DNA of 61,453 bases from Rothia nasimurium (GTDB lineage Bacteria > Actinomycetota > Actinomycetes > Actinomycetales > Micrococcaceae). The position numbers and the translations under genes were made by a program. The stretch covers positions 1-61,453 of the forward strand of contig NZ_CAKMTJ010000011.1 in the NCBI RefSeq assembly GCF_928392795.1. The letters run 5' to 3'. Of the stretch, positions 1 to 7,794 are shown piece after piece. The notes under the pieces were generated by a model, which saw nothing but the letters and a program-made list of their open reading frames with translations, was not told the DNA's origin and ran no database searches. How positions within the stretch are numbered: position 1 is the stretch's first letter; the number at the start of each line of letters is the position of its first letter.

Positions 1-426
1 TATTACTTCAAAATCTCACTCGTGCGAGTTGGGATTTCTCGGTTCCGGCCGGGGCCTGAATTCGCTATGTGACTAGGTGTTTTGTCGCTTGGCGGGTTTC
101 CCCTGTGCCGTGGCGACTCGTAATACTCTACGCAGGTTCAAAACACTTCGCAAGTCGAAAATGACCCCAAAAACCACCCACAGGCGTCCGTACACCCATT
201 TTTAGCCCCGCAAAGCACCTCCACCAACAGTATTTCACCTAGTCACAGGCGGTCAGTGAGGCAGGTCTATGGCTCACATCTATGACCCACTACACCTAAA
301 ATTCTTTGAAAAACCTTCAAAACTCCCCCAAACTGCCCTCCCTGACCCGTTTTCAAGGAATACTGCACCCCTCTCTGCCCGTTATGCCAGGCGTACACAA
401 CCCCTATATAGAGAAGGACATTCACC
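1..426. other. Intergenic region upstream of the flavin monooxygenase gene
   Basis: I see no convincing gene here. A 12-base inverted repeat (TGTGACTAGGTG at 68-79 and its complement at 236-247) frames about 156 bases. Pyrimidine-rich, AT-richer sequence at 290-425 leads to the next gene, whose ribosome site (AGAAGGAC) is near 413. A promoter is expected, but I cannot place it with confidence. Confidence 0.5.
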
Positions 427-1410
427 ATGCCAGCCCTATCCCTGCTCGACTTTGCCCTCATTTTCCCGGGTGAACGCCCCGCAGACAGCTTCAAACGCTC
501 TGTAGCGCTAGCCCAGCACGCAGAGAAACTCGGCTACGAACGCATCTGGTACGCAGAACACCACAACATGCAGCGCATTGCCTCAGCAGCCCCGGCAGTG
601 CTTATTGCCCACGTTGGTGCACAGACCTCAACCATTCGACTGGGAGCTGGCGGTGTCATGCTGCCCAACCACTCCCCTCTTACCGTGGCAGAACAGTTTG
701 GCACCCTGGCCGAAATGTACCCCGACCGCATCGACCTGGGCCTGGGCCGGGCACCCGGTACCGACATGCGCACCCTCGCCGCCTTGCGCCGGGACCCGCA
801 GGACGCAGAGAACTTCCCCCAGGACGTCCAGGAACTCGCAGGCTATCTGAGCGGGGACACCCGTGTGCCCGGCGTCCACGCCACCCCGGGGGCAGGGACC
901 AATGTGCCCCTCTACATTCTGGGCTCCTCCCTCTTCGGCGCTTCCCTCGCTGGTGCCCTGGGCCTGCCCTATGCCTTTGCCTCCCACTTCGCCCCCACTC
1001 ACCTGGAACAGGCCATAGCGGTCTACCGCGAGCGCTTCACCCCCTCAGAGCAGCTAGAGCAGCCCTACGTGATCGCTGCGGCTAACGTGATTGCCGCCGA
1101 TACAGAAGAGGACGCCCGCGCCCAGCAGGTAATTGCGCACCGGCAGCGGGTGAAGTCCATGATGCGCCTAGATGACCGCGACCTGAGCGACGACGAGCTG
1201 GATATGCTGGTCGCTTCACCCCAGGGCCAGCAGATCCTGGATATGCTGCGCTACACCGCGGTAGGCACTTCGGAGCAGGTAGGTGACTACCTCACCCGCT
1301 TCGCTGATTCGGTACAGGCCGACGAGCTGATGATCTCTAACCTCTCCCCCAGCACGGAACAGGCCCACCGCGGCCTTGAGGTGCTGGCGCAGGCCATGAT
1401 TCAGAAATAG
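427..1410 (+). CDS. LLM-class flavin-dependent oxidoreductase (MsnO8/YhbW-like)
   Basis: A 327-residue luciferase-like monooxygenase fold protein that is predicted to use reduced flavin supplied by a reductase to oxidise an unknown small molecule in the cytoplasm. The family is recognised from YAEHHN at residues 42-47, [12 protein letters not shown] at 71-82 and [13 protein letters not shown] at 101-113, all typical of the MsnO8 group of bacterial LLM proteins. The length is normal and no signal peptide is seen. The ATG at 427 follows an AGAAGGAC ribosome site. It stands alone: the next gene is on the opposite strand behind a long inverted repeat. The substrate cannot be predicted from sequence. 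Confidence 0.9.
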   Translation: MPALSLLDFALIFPGERPADSFKRSVALAQHAEKLGYERIWYAEHHNMQRIASAAPAVLIAHVGAQTSTIRLGAGGVMLPNHSPLTVAEQFGTLAEMYPDRIDLGLGRAPGTDMRTLAALRRDPQDAENFPQDVQELAGYLSGDTRVPGVHATPGAGTNVPLYILGSSLFGASLAGALGLPYAFASHFAPTHLEQAIAVYRERFTPSEQLEQPYVIAAANVIAADTEEDARAQQVIAHRQRVKSMMRLDDRDLSDDELDMLVASPQGQQILDMLRYTAVGTSEQVGDYLTRFADSVQADELMISNLSPSTEQAHRGLEVLAQAMIQK

Positions 1411-1429
1411 AACGAGTTACTAACAAGGC

Positions 1430-1609
1430 AAAGGTGGAACAGGCTCACAGCGAAGCTGTTGGCACGGGGCTGGCGTGAATCGCTGGTGATGAGCACCGAG
1501 ATTCCGAGCGCGCGAGGAAAACAAATCTCGGTGCGAATCTGGCGAGCTTGCGAGCCAGCTAGCGAACCAGCGAGAGGGTCGACAGCGAGCGTGAGCCTGT
1601 TCCACCTTT
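1430..1609. repeat. Structured inverted-repeat element with 19-bp perfect arms
   Basis: Perfect 19-base arms at 1430-1448 and 1591-1609 (AAAGGTGGAACAGGCTCAC and its complement) enclose about 142 bases that contain further complementary pairs, for example CACCGAGATT with AATCTCGGTG at 1495-1535 and CTGGCGAG with CTCGCCAG-like arms at 1540-1580. The whole can fold into a branched structure between two convergent genes. A related stretch (CAGGCTCACGCTCGCTG followed by CGACCCT) occurs at 33860-33882. It may be a terminator, or a small non-autonomous or REP-like repeat. Confidence 0.65.
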
Positions 1610-1618
1610 TATAGATAG

Positions 1619-2398
1619 TTATCCCTCTAGAAAGGCCAAGACCGCGCGGACGCGGCGGTTGCCGGTATCGGCGGGTAGGTCGAGTTTGTCGAAGATATTG
1701 CCCACGTGCTTGGCGACGGTTGCCGGGGATATGAAAAGTTCAGCTTCGATCTCTGCGTTTGACCGCCCCTGGGCCATGAGCCGCAGGATTTCCAGCTCGC
1801 GCGGGGAGAGCCTGGCCAGCTTGCCCCCGGTAGGGTGCACTGCCTGGCCGGGCTGGCGGGCGGACGCTCCCCCGCTGCCCCCTGCCCCGGGGTAGGGAGA
1901 GGGGGTGGGGGCGTCCGCGCCGGAAGCACCAGCCGGGGTGACGGGTATCTGCCCGCTAGAGGTGCCGCCGAGAAGGTGCTGGACGACGTCCGGGTCGATG
2001 ACGGTGCCACCTGCCACCACGGTATCGAGGGCGCGGGCGAATTCTTCGACGTCCCCCACCCGGTCTTTGAGTAGGTAGCCCAGCCCGGCCGCGGAGCGGG
2101 CGAAAAGCTCGCGGGCGTAGGCAGTGGTGATGTACTGGGAGAGCACCACGATTGGAAGCCCCGGGTAGGTTTCGCGCAGTTGCAGGGCAGCCTTCAGTCC
2201 GTCGGACGTGTGGGTAGGCGGCATGCGCACATCGGTAATGACGGCATCGACCCCCTCCCCCGCCATAGCCGCCTCGACGGCGGTGAGCAGGGTGGGGGCG
2301 TCCTCGGCTTCTGCAAGCACAGAGTGCCCCAGCGCCCCTAGCACCATCGTCAGCCCCTGGCGGAGCAGGGCGGAATCTTCGGCGAGGATAATGCGCAT
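1619..2398 (-). CDS. NarL/LuxR-family two-component response regulator
   Basis: A DNA-binding response regulator of about 259 residues. The N-terminal receiver domain begins MRIILAEDSA, with the acidic pocket near residues 7-8, the likely phospho-acceptor Asp56 in VITDVRMP and the conserved Lys in LLKDR. A low-complexity Gly/Ser/Pro linker follows, then a LuxR-type helix-turn-helix (SPRELEILRLMAQGRSNAEI). I chose the ATG at 2398 because GAAAGG lies just upstream and the receiver domain starts there; an ATG nine codons earlier would add a non-domain leader. It lies directly downstream of the histidine kinase gene and a parS-like site fills the short gap. Its target genes are unknown; liaR-, desR- and nreC-like systems share this design. 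Confidence 0.92.
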   Translation of the reverse strand: MRIILAEDSALLRQGLTMVLGALGHSVLAEAEDAPTLLTAVEAAMAGEGVDAVITDVRMPPTHTSDGLKAALQLRETYPGLPIVVLSQYITTAYARELFARSAAGLGYLLKDRVGDVEEFARALDTVVAGGTVIDPDVVQHLLGGTSSGQIPVTPAGASGADAPTPSPYPGAGGSGGASARQPGQAVHPTGGKLARLSPRELEILRLMAQGRSNAEIEAELFISPATVAKHVGNIFDKLDLPADTGNRRVRAVLAFLEG

Positions 2399-2417
2399 GG
2401 GGCACCTTTCGTGACAA

Positions 2418-2433
2418 TGTTTCACGTGAAACG
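2418..2433. promoter_or_regulatory. parS-like site 1
   Basis: TGTTTCACGTGAAACG matches the ParB-binding palindrome TGTTTCACGTGAAACA at 15 of 16 positions. It sits between the histidine kinase stop codon and the response regulator start, about 37 kb from dnaA and the farthest from the parAB genes in this window. Confidence 0.85.
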
Positions 2434-3873
2434 CTACAGGGTTGTTGAGTCCTTGGGTAGGGGCAGGGCCAGGGTCAGGCGGGTGGGGCCACCGGCAGGG
2501 GAATCTACCTGCACCGTGCCACCCAGGGCAGCAGCGCGTTCTACCAGGCCGGCAAGTCCGGTACCGCGGGCGGGGTCAGCGCCGCCGATACCGTTGTCTT
2601 CTACCGTAACCACCAGAGACTCCCCCGCCACGAAGGCAGAGAGTGAGACAAACTGGGCCTGAGCGTGCTTGAGGGTATTGGTCAGAGCCTCGTTGGCGGT
2701 GTAGTAGGCGGTGCGCTCGATATCGCGCGGCAGGCGGGTGGGGGCGTCGTAGGTCAGGTGGACCGGCAGGACGCTGTGGCGCACCAGTTCTTCCAGGGCA
2801 GCCTTGAGGCCGTGGTCTTCCAGCACCGCCGGATAGATACCGCGGACGGTGTCGCGCAGGGTCTGCTGGGCGTGGGAGAGCTGGGTGCGGGCCTCGGTGA
2901 CGTGGTTGAGCAGGGCGGCGACGCGGGCGTCCTGGGTATCAGTAACCAGGTTCTTGGCTTCCATCTCGGCTAGGCCAAGGCGCAGGTTGAGGTTGACCAG
3001 TTCCTGCTGGACGCCGTCGTGCAGGTTGCGTTCGATACGGCGGCGTTCGCCCTCGAAGGCGTCGACGATGGTGGCGCGGGAGGCGGTCAGGTGGGCCAGT
3101 TCGCGTTCCTGTTCTTCGGGGCGGGAGGACAGGATCAGCTTGGAGAGGCTAGCGCCGGTGGCGGCCAGCAGGCCGTTGACGTAGGCAAAGATGATGAGCA
3201 GGACGGGGATAGCGGCCAGGAAGACCCACCAGTACTGGGGAGTAACTTCAAAGATTTGGCCGCTTGCGGGAAGAAGGCCCTGGTTGATGTAGTAGTTCAT
3301 TTCCCCCTGGGAGTAGAGGGAAAGGTACTGCCAGTCGAGGTAGAGCCTACTGCCCGTATACAGGTAGGAGGCAACAGCAACCGCGGCACCGATTATCATG
3401 ATCTGGAGGAAAAAGACGATACCGGCGAGCCAGCCCCAGACGGTGGTCAGTGCCAGGGAGCCGACCTCGCGCCAGGTGGCAATCTCTTTGAGGCGGAAAA
3501 GGGCACCTTCAAAGAAACCAGCCTTGGGGTAGTCCACGTGGCCGTTGGCGACGACACCGTGACCGGTCTTAGCCAGACGCCAGCGCTCATACACGCCGAA
3601 GCCAATCGCCACGAAGGGCAGAACCAGGAGCCCAATCAAAGAGGCGGCCAGGCCAGACACCAGGGAGGCAACAATGCCCTGGGCTACTAACACCGCAAAG
3701 GCAATCCAGGGGCCGGCAGTAAAGATATAGAAGGGGTTAGCCATACGGCGCCACAGGCTCTTGATGGGCTTAGGTTGGTCAGTGGGGTCAGTATCAAAGG
3801 ACGCCGGTGCTTGGCTCCCTGCCGCAGGGGCGGCAGGTGCGGCGTCATGCAGGGTGTAATCGGTGCTTGTCAT
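2434..3873 (-). CDS. Sensor histidine kinase (HisKA_3 type) with membrane sensor domain
   Basis: A membrane histidine kinase of about 479 residues that pairs with the downstream NarL-type regulator. The first half holds several hydrophobic segments arranged like the putative-sensor domain found in actinobacterial kinases (from MANPFYIFTAGPW to about residue 250). A HisKA_3 dimerisation and phosphotransfer helix follows, with RRRIERNLHDGVQQ (phospho-acceptor His near residue 295), then a HATPase domain with NEALTNTLKHA, DNGIGG and GTGLAGL boxes. The start at 3873 (MTSTDYTL) has a purine-rich stretch upstream; an ATG 11 codons earlier is possible. The ligand is unknown; membrane-stress sensing is typical of such kinases and is only an inference here. 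Confidence 0.9.
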   Translation of the reverse strand: MTSTDYTLHDAAPAAPAAGSQAPASFDTDPTDQPKPIKSLWRRMANPFYIFTAGPWIAFAVLVAQGIVASLVSGLAASLIGLLVLPFVAIGFGVYERWRLAKTGHGVVANGHVDYPKAGFFEGALFRLKEIATWREVGSLALTTVWGWLAGIVFFLQIMIIGAAVAVASYLYTGSRLYLDWQYLSLYSQGEMNYYINQGLLPASGQIFEVTPQYWWVFLAAIPVLLIIFAYVNGLLAATGASLSKLILSSRPEEQERELAHLTASRATIVDAFEGERRRIERNLHDGVQQELVNLNLRLGLAEMEAKNLVTDTQDARVAALLNHVTEARTQLSHAQQTLRDTVRGIYPAVLEDHGLKAALEELVRHSVLPVHLTYDAPTRLPRDIERTAYYTANEALTNTLKHAQAQFVSLSAFVAGESLVVTVEDNGIGGADPARGTGLAGLVERAAALGGTVQVDSPAGGPTRLTLALPLPKDSTTL

Positions 3874-3979
3874 GCTTCTATTCTTTCGCTCCAAACCCCC
3901 GAGCACAGTGGGGCAGTCTCTACTCTTACCTCACCCGCACCCCACCTGCCAGGTAGAGCTGGCTCTACCCCGGGCGTCC

Positions 3980-4552
3980 TCACCGCTTCTTCAACACCTT
4001 ATCGGCACCCACCACTCCGCGCAGCAACTGCGGGTCAATCTGCACGCCCTCGCGCACAATCGACAGCTGGCCGGTAGCCTCCAGCACCACGCACTGCACC
4101 TGACTCAGCTGCGACACCCCGGCCTTCCGCAGGGCCGCGTACACCTCAGCCGGTGCCAAATGCGAGCGCTTCAAATGGCGCACCACGAACTTGCCATGAG
4201 CCATAATTACCCGGGGCTTGTGATTGATGTGCCGGATGCCGGTCACCGACTGCACCGCACCAAAAATACTCTCCAGCAGCATGAGCGTGCCCAGCCCCAC
4301 CATGCCAGACGCCAGCGTCGGCGGGTGCCCAATAATCACGCGGCCCGCCACCGCACCAAACATAATGATGATGACCGCATCAAAACCGTTCCAGCCGCTC
4401 AGCACCCGCACACCGAAGATACGCACCAGCACCAAAAAGGTCAGGTAGATACCCACAGCAGAGAGCATCACCACCGGAATACGCCAGGGCTCGATCCCCA
4501 AATACTCAACTAGCGCAGGGCCCCACCCCTGCGGCGGCTCGAAGATACCCAC
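3980..4552 (-). CDS. DUF421 (YetF-like) membrane protein
   Basis: A 190-residue protein with three N-terminal hydrophobic segments (about residues 22-45, 55-75 and 80-100) followed by a soluble domain. The order GVRVLSGWNGFDAVIIIMFGAV, then HKPRVIMAHGKFV and LRKAGVSQLSQVQCVVLEATGQLS, is the DUF421/YetF signature. The family is widespread in Gram-positive bacteria and its molecular role is not established. It appears to start with GTG only five bases after the HemD-like stop codon, so the two are probably co-transcribed. Confidence 0.88.
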   Translation of the reverse strand: MGIFEPPQGWGPALVEYLGIEPWRIPVVMLSAVGIYLTFLVLVRIFGVRVLSGWNGFDAVIIIMFGAVAGRVIIGHPPTLASGMVGLGTLMLLESIFGAVQSVTGIRHINHKPRVIMAHGKFVVRHLKRSHLAPAEVYAALRKAGVSQLSQVQCVVLEATGQLSIVREGVQIDPQLLRGVVGADKVLKKR

Positions 4553-4557
4553 CGGCC

Positions 4558-5412
4558 CTACCTAGCAGAAAGAGCTACGGTTAGTTCCTTGACCAGAGCC
4601 CCCAGGCGGAAACGCTCGGGTGCAAGAGGGGTAATGCCCACCTCTTCCAGCGGCTCAGCCGCCACCGGCCCCACAGCAGCAGCAATAGTTCCCGTTTTAA
4701 AAGCCTCAATCACCTGCGGCAACACCCCGCGAGCCGACGCCGCCTCAAACAGGGCAGACACCGCAGGAGCAGCAGTAAACGTCACCGCATCCAGCTCATC
4801 ACTCACCAGGGCATCAATCAACTCATCCACCAGCTCAGGACGCTCAGGAGCCTCCCACCTATGCGGCACCACAGCCGTCACCCGCGCCCCCGCATCCACC
4901 AAACGTCGCTCCTCGGCGGCATCCGGCGACCCGTGCTGCTGAACCACCACATGCAACCCAGCCACACCACGCTCAAGCGCCAAATCCACCAAAGCCGACG
5001 TACGCTCCTGCGCCGCCATACCAGCGTCCTCAAACCCCAAACCACGCACCGCACCCCTACCCTTAGCGCCACGCACCAAAATCGTAGCCCCCGCAAGAGC
5101 CTGCCTCAGCTGCTCCTCAAGACCGCGCTCGCGGGCAGAATCAAACCAGCCGTTCAGACCATAGCCGGTGGTAACCAGCAGGACGTCGGGGTGATGGGCA
5201 AGGATGTGGTCGGTGGCCGCGTGCAGCTCGGTGTCATCTGCTACCGGCACGATACAGACGGTGGGGGCCACCAGCACGCGCGCCCCCTGCCGTTCGAAAG
5301 CAGCAACCTGCTCCTGAGTACGACGGGAGGCCGTCACGGCAATGGTCTTACCGGCCAGCAGGCCGGCATCGGGAGCGGCGGACGCGCGGGGTGAAGAAGC
5401 TGAGGAAGTCAT
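4558..5412 (-). CDS. hemD: Uroporphyrinogen-III synthase family protein (HemD-like)
   Basis: A 284-residue HEM4-family protein. Family members close the linear tetrapyrrole hydroxymethylbilane to uroporphyrinogen III in haem and sirohaem synthesis. The two-lobed pattern is visible: KTIAVTASRRTQEQ at the start, VLLVTTGYGLNGW and ILVRGAKGRGAVRGLG in the first lobe, VVQQHGSP and VTFTAAPAVSALFEAA in the second, ending with AAVGPVAAEPLEEVGI. No other haem gene is nearby, so it is either a dispersed hemD or a paralogue such as those coupled to nitrogen regulation. It probably forms a two-gene unit with the DUF421 gene. Confidence 0.82.
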   Translation of the reverse strand: MTSSASSPRASAAPDAGLLAGKTIAVTASRRTQEQVAAFERQGARVLVAPTVCIVPVADDTELHAATDHILAHHPDVLLVTTGYGLNGWFDSARERGLEEQLRQALAGATILVRGAKGRGAVRGLGFEDAGMAAQERTSALVDLALERGVAGLHVVVQQHGSPDAAEERRLVDAGARVTAVVPHRWEAPERPELVDELIDALVSDELDAVTFTAAPAVSALFEAASARGVLPQVIEAFKTGTIAAAVGPVAAEPLEEVGITPLAPERFRLGALVKELTVALSAR

Positions 5413-5453
5413 AACACCAGGGTACCGCCGGGGTGGAAATGACAGAAGAATCC

Positions 5454-6146
5454 CTACTCCGAGGGACGATTTTCTAAATACAAGTTCACAGAACTTGTTT
5501 GGCGAAGATGCTCACCGAGCTCCGGGAGAAACATGAAAGCGAGCATACCGATAGCCTGGTGTGCCTCCGTAACCTCTTGTAGTCTTCGGCCGGTAAATAA
5601 AGGCTCGTGGTGCGCTGCACGGTTACGCACACCATTCACAAGAGCAAGATCCCGGTCTATTTTCTTTCGATCTGTTTTAGAAGGAAAGGCTTCGTGCAGA
5701 TACGGCACCCACAAAGTTTTCTCTAACGCCGCCGATGTAAGGTGACGCCAGAACCCAAAAGATAACTCAGCAATAATTTGCCCAGGTAGGGGGTTCGATA
5801 AGCGAGTACGTTTCGCCGCTTCATCAATACTTAAACGGTTACGGGCGTTCAAGTCTCTTTTCTGCCCATTCCGTACTCGTATCAAAGGCGCTCTTACAGG
5901 TGATACAGAATCTAGTAGCCAGTGATTTGAACCAGGCCACGAGTCAGAAATGACACGGTTGTAAGTATTGCGAAGGGCTACTTCGATATGAGCCACATCG
6001 TGCATGATTGCCCCTGCCAGCTGAGTATTCCACTCGTATAGACGCAGGGCTAAATTAGAATCTTCATGAGCTGCACGCTTATAGGTTTCCCATCTTTCCG
6101 CTGAAAGCCACTGCTCTACCCAATGAGTTTCCTGCATCCTAGACAT
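5454..6146 (-). CDS. Abi-family (Abi_2/AbiD-like) protein with HEPN-type motif
   Basis: A protein of about 230 residues resembling the Abi_2 group of abortive-infection proteins: an N-terminal helical part, ELSFGFWRHLTSAALEKTLW, VPYLHEAFP and a C-terminal RNRAAHHEPLF. The arginine and histidine in RNRAAH have the R-x4-H spacing of HEPN ribonucleases. Known relatives cause phage-induced dormancy or act as RNase toxins; that role is inferred here. Several ATGs crowd the start; I chose 6146 because AAAGGA lies at a usable distance, and 6167 or 6137 are possible. No partner antitoxin or other defence gene is adjacent. Confidence 0.72.
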   Translation of the reverse strand: MSRMQETHWVEQWLSAERWETYKRAAHEDSNLALRLYEWNTQLAGAIMHDVAHIEVALRNTYNRVISDSWPGSNHWLLDSVSPVRAPLIRVRNGQKRDLNARNRLSIDEAAKRTRLSNPLPGQIIAELSFGFWRHLTSAALEKTLWVPYLHEAFPSKTDRKKIDRDLALVNGVRNRAAHHEPLFTGRRLQEVTEAHQAIGMLAFMFLPELGEHLRQTSSVNLYLENRPSE

Positions 6147-6256
6147 CATTCCTTTGTGATATGACAATGCCCCGGCGAGAATACTCCAACATGAGTTTGA
6201 AGTAGCGCTCCACCGGGGCTTCTACGCTTCAGAATACCAGCCAATTATTCATTTAT

Positions 6257-6919
6257 CTAGAGCCTCTTAGAGCCCTCGCGCACGCTCAGAGGGGCCATGC
6301 GGGTGCCATGGCGGGCGATGAAGTCTGCAACCCAGGCGGGGTCGGTCTTGGAGTACTCACGCAGGGACCAGCCGATGGCCTTATTGATGAAGAACTCCCT
6401 GGAACCAAAGTTGAGGGTGATGATTTTTTCGAGCAGGACGGTATCGGTAGCGGCCTTGCGGGGGCGCTGGTGGTCGATAGCTACGCGGCGCACCCACAAG
6501 TTGGCGTCCTGCGCCCAGGCAAGAATGAGGTCGTCGTTGGGGTTGCGCCAGAGAATCTCGCCGACCATGGTGTCGAGGCGGTCAACGGTGTCCCACCAGC
6601 TTTTCTCTTCGATGAGATCGCGCAACCAGTCGATGTCTTCAGGTTCGAGGTAGCAGCGCAGGGCGTGTAGATAATCGAGCGCGGCGTACTGGAACTCCCG
6701 TTCCGGAGCCTGCCAGCAGGCCTCAACGAAGCTGCGGTCTATGCCCTGAGTCTTCGCTTCTACCCGGGCCTCTGCCAGCAGGGGTTTGATGAGTTCCCGG
6801 CGCTGCGGGGTTTTAATTCCCAGGAAGGGGAATTGATTACGCATGTAGGCGGCCATGGGGGCGGCATTGACGGGATTGGACGCCGCTGTAAGGGTCTCAT
6901 GCAGGGCAGAGAAATTCAT
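6257..6919 (-). CDS. DNA alkylation repair protein (AlkD-like HEAT repeats)
   Basis: A 220-residue protein of the DNA alkylation repair family, built of helical HEAT-like repeats that hold damaged DNA and release alkylated purines. Recognisable stretches are NQFPFLGIKTPQRREL, EREFQYAALDYL, DTVDRLDTMVGEILWRNP, WVRRVAIDHQ and INKAIGWSLREYSKTDP; the last two carry the Trp, Asp and Arg residues conserved around the AlkD active site. The ATG at 6919 (MNFSALHE) follows GAAAGAG; the longer reading frame to 7033 would run through the regulatory region. It is divergent from a TetR gene, and a palindrome lies between them. Confidence 0.88.
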   Translation of the reverse strand: MNFSALHETLTAASNPVNAAPMAAYMRNQFPFLGIKTPQRRELIKPLLAEARVEAKTQGIDRSFVEACWQAPEREFQYAALDYLHALRCYLEPEDIDWLRDLIEEKSWWDTVDRLDTMVGEILWRNPNDDLILAWAQDANLWVRRVAIDHQRPRKAATDTVLLEKIITLNFGSREFFINKAIGWSLREYSKTDPAWVADFIARHGTRMAPLSVREGSKRL

Positions 6920-6971
6920 GGGGCTCTTTCGAGTGGTGACGGGTGGAGTGTTTGGAGCAGGTTGGTGCTTC

Positions 6972-6998
6972 TGTTGAAATATCTTAGATAATTCAACA
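6972..6998. promoter_or_regulatory. 27-bp palindrome between alkD-like and tetR genes, probable TetR operator
   Basis: TGTTGAAATATCT and its near-perfect complement AGATAATTCAACA (12 of 13 bases pair) are separated by one base. The site lies in the divergent intergenic region. A second shorter palindrome, GATGAATTTCATC, is at 7022-7034. TetR proteins usually bind such sites to repress themselves and the divergent neighbour. Confidence 0.6.
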
Positions 6999-7067
6999 GG
7001 TGAGGATATTATTCTACACATGATGAATTTCATCTACGAATGAGGAATTTTTGGGTAGACTGAGCGT

Positions 7068-7754
7068 ATGGCAGTTCAGCACTCTACTACTTCTGGTTCC
7101 CCCCGCGGACGGCGCAGCGGCGGTACCCGCTCGCGCGAGGACATCCTCAACGCCGCGAGAACGCTTTTTGCTGAACGTGGCTTTGAGGGAGCATCTGTTC
7201 GAGCTATCGCCTCCCAGGCCAAGGTAGACCCAGCCCTGGTTCGACATTTTTTTGGATCGAAAGAAGCACTTTTTCTAGCTCTGCTCGATGAGATGGCGGA
7301 CCACGCTGAGAAGGCTCCAGCCCTGCCAGCATCGGGTGCCGACAGTCAGGGGGTAACCCTTGTAACTGCCTACCTGCAGATGTGGGAGTCAGATGAGACT
7401 GGCCCACTTCTGAGAGCGCTCGTGCGTTCAGCGCTGGCCTCAACTGATGCCACCCCAACCATCAAGGATGCTCTAGCACGACACCTTACACACAGCGCCG
7501 CTAGCCCTTTGCTACCCAACCTGGATGAGGCGTCCGCAGAACTCTTAGGTACCCAACTTCTGGGGCTAGCCGTGGGGCGCTACCTTCTACAGCTCCCCCA
7601 CCTTGTCGCGCTCAGCACCGATGAACTGGCTGAACGCACCGCACCGGCAGTCCAGAGCTATCTTGAGGGGAATTCTTACTCCCGTAAGACCCGACCCGCG
7701 CCGAAAAAGAAGAGCCCCCAGGAGCAGCTGTCGCTGTTTGATGGCCTCTTCTAA
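7068..7754 (+). CDS. TetR-family transcriptional regulator
   Basis: A 228-residue one-component regulator. The N-terminal helix-turn-helix domain is plain: TREDILNAARTLFAERGF, EGASVRAIASQAKVDPALVRHFFGSKEALF (about residues 24-70). The ligand-binding C-terminal half resembles TetR_C_17-type actinobacterial regulators. The last 25 residues are Lys/Pro-rich. It starts at the ATG at 7068 and is divergent from the alkylation-repair gene; palindromes at 6972-6998 and 7022-7034 suggest autoregulation and control of the neighbour. The inducer is unknown. Confidence 0.9.
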   Translation: MAVQHSTTSGSPRGRRSGGTRSREDILNAARTLFAERGFEGASVRAIASQAKVDPALVRHFFGSKEALFLALLDEMADHAEKAPALPASGADSQGVTLVTAYLQMWESDETGPLLRALVRSALASTDATPTIKDALARHLTHSAASPLLPNLDEASAELLGTQLLGLAVGRYLLQLPHLVALSTDELAERTAPAVQSYLEGNSYSRKTRPAPKKKSPQEQLSLFDGLF

Positions 7755-7788
7755 CGAGAGGGCCGCCTCCTGGGGGCTTGTTTTTAGG
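7712..7788 (+). terminator. Terminator of the tetR gene
   Basis: GAGCCCCCAGGAG inside the 3' end of the gene can pair with CTCCTGGGGGCTT after the stop codon, followed by GTTTTTAGG. An inner hairpin (GGCCTCTT / AGAGGGCC) surrounds the stop codon. The region also faces the convergent dnaB gene. Confidence 0.6.
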
Positions 7789-7794
7789 CTGGGG

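Noticed and set aside
68..247. 12-base inverted repeat TGTGACTAGGTG around 156 bases as a mobile element
   Set aside because: The arms are short, no transposase or target duplication is seen, and the stretch lies at the window edge, so I keep it only as a remark.
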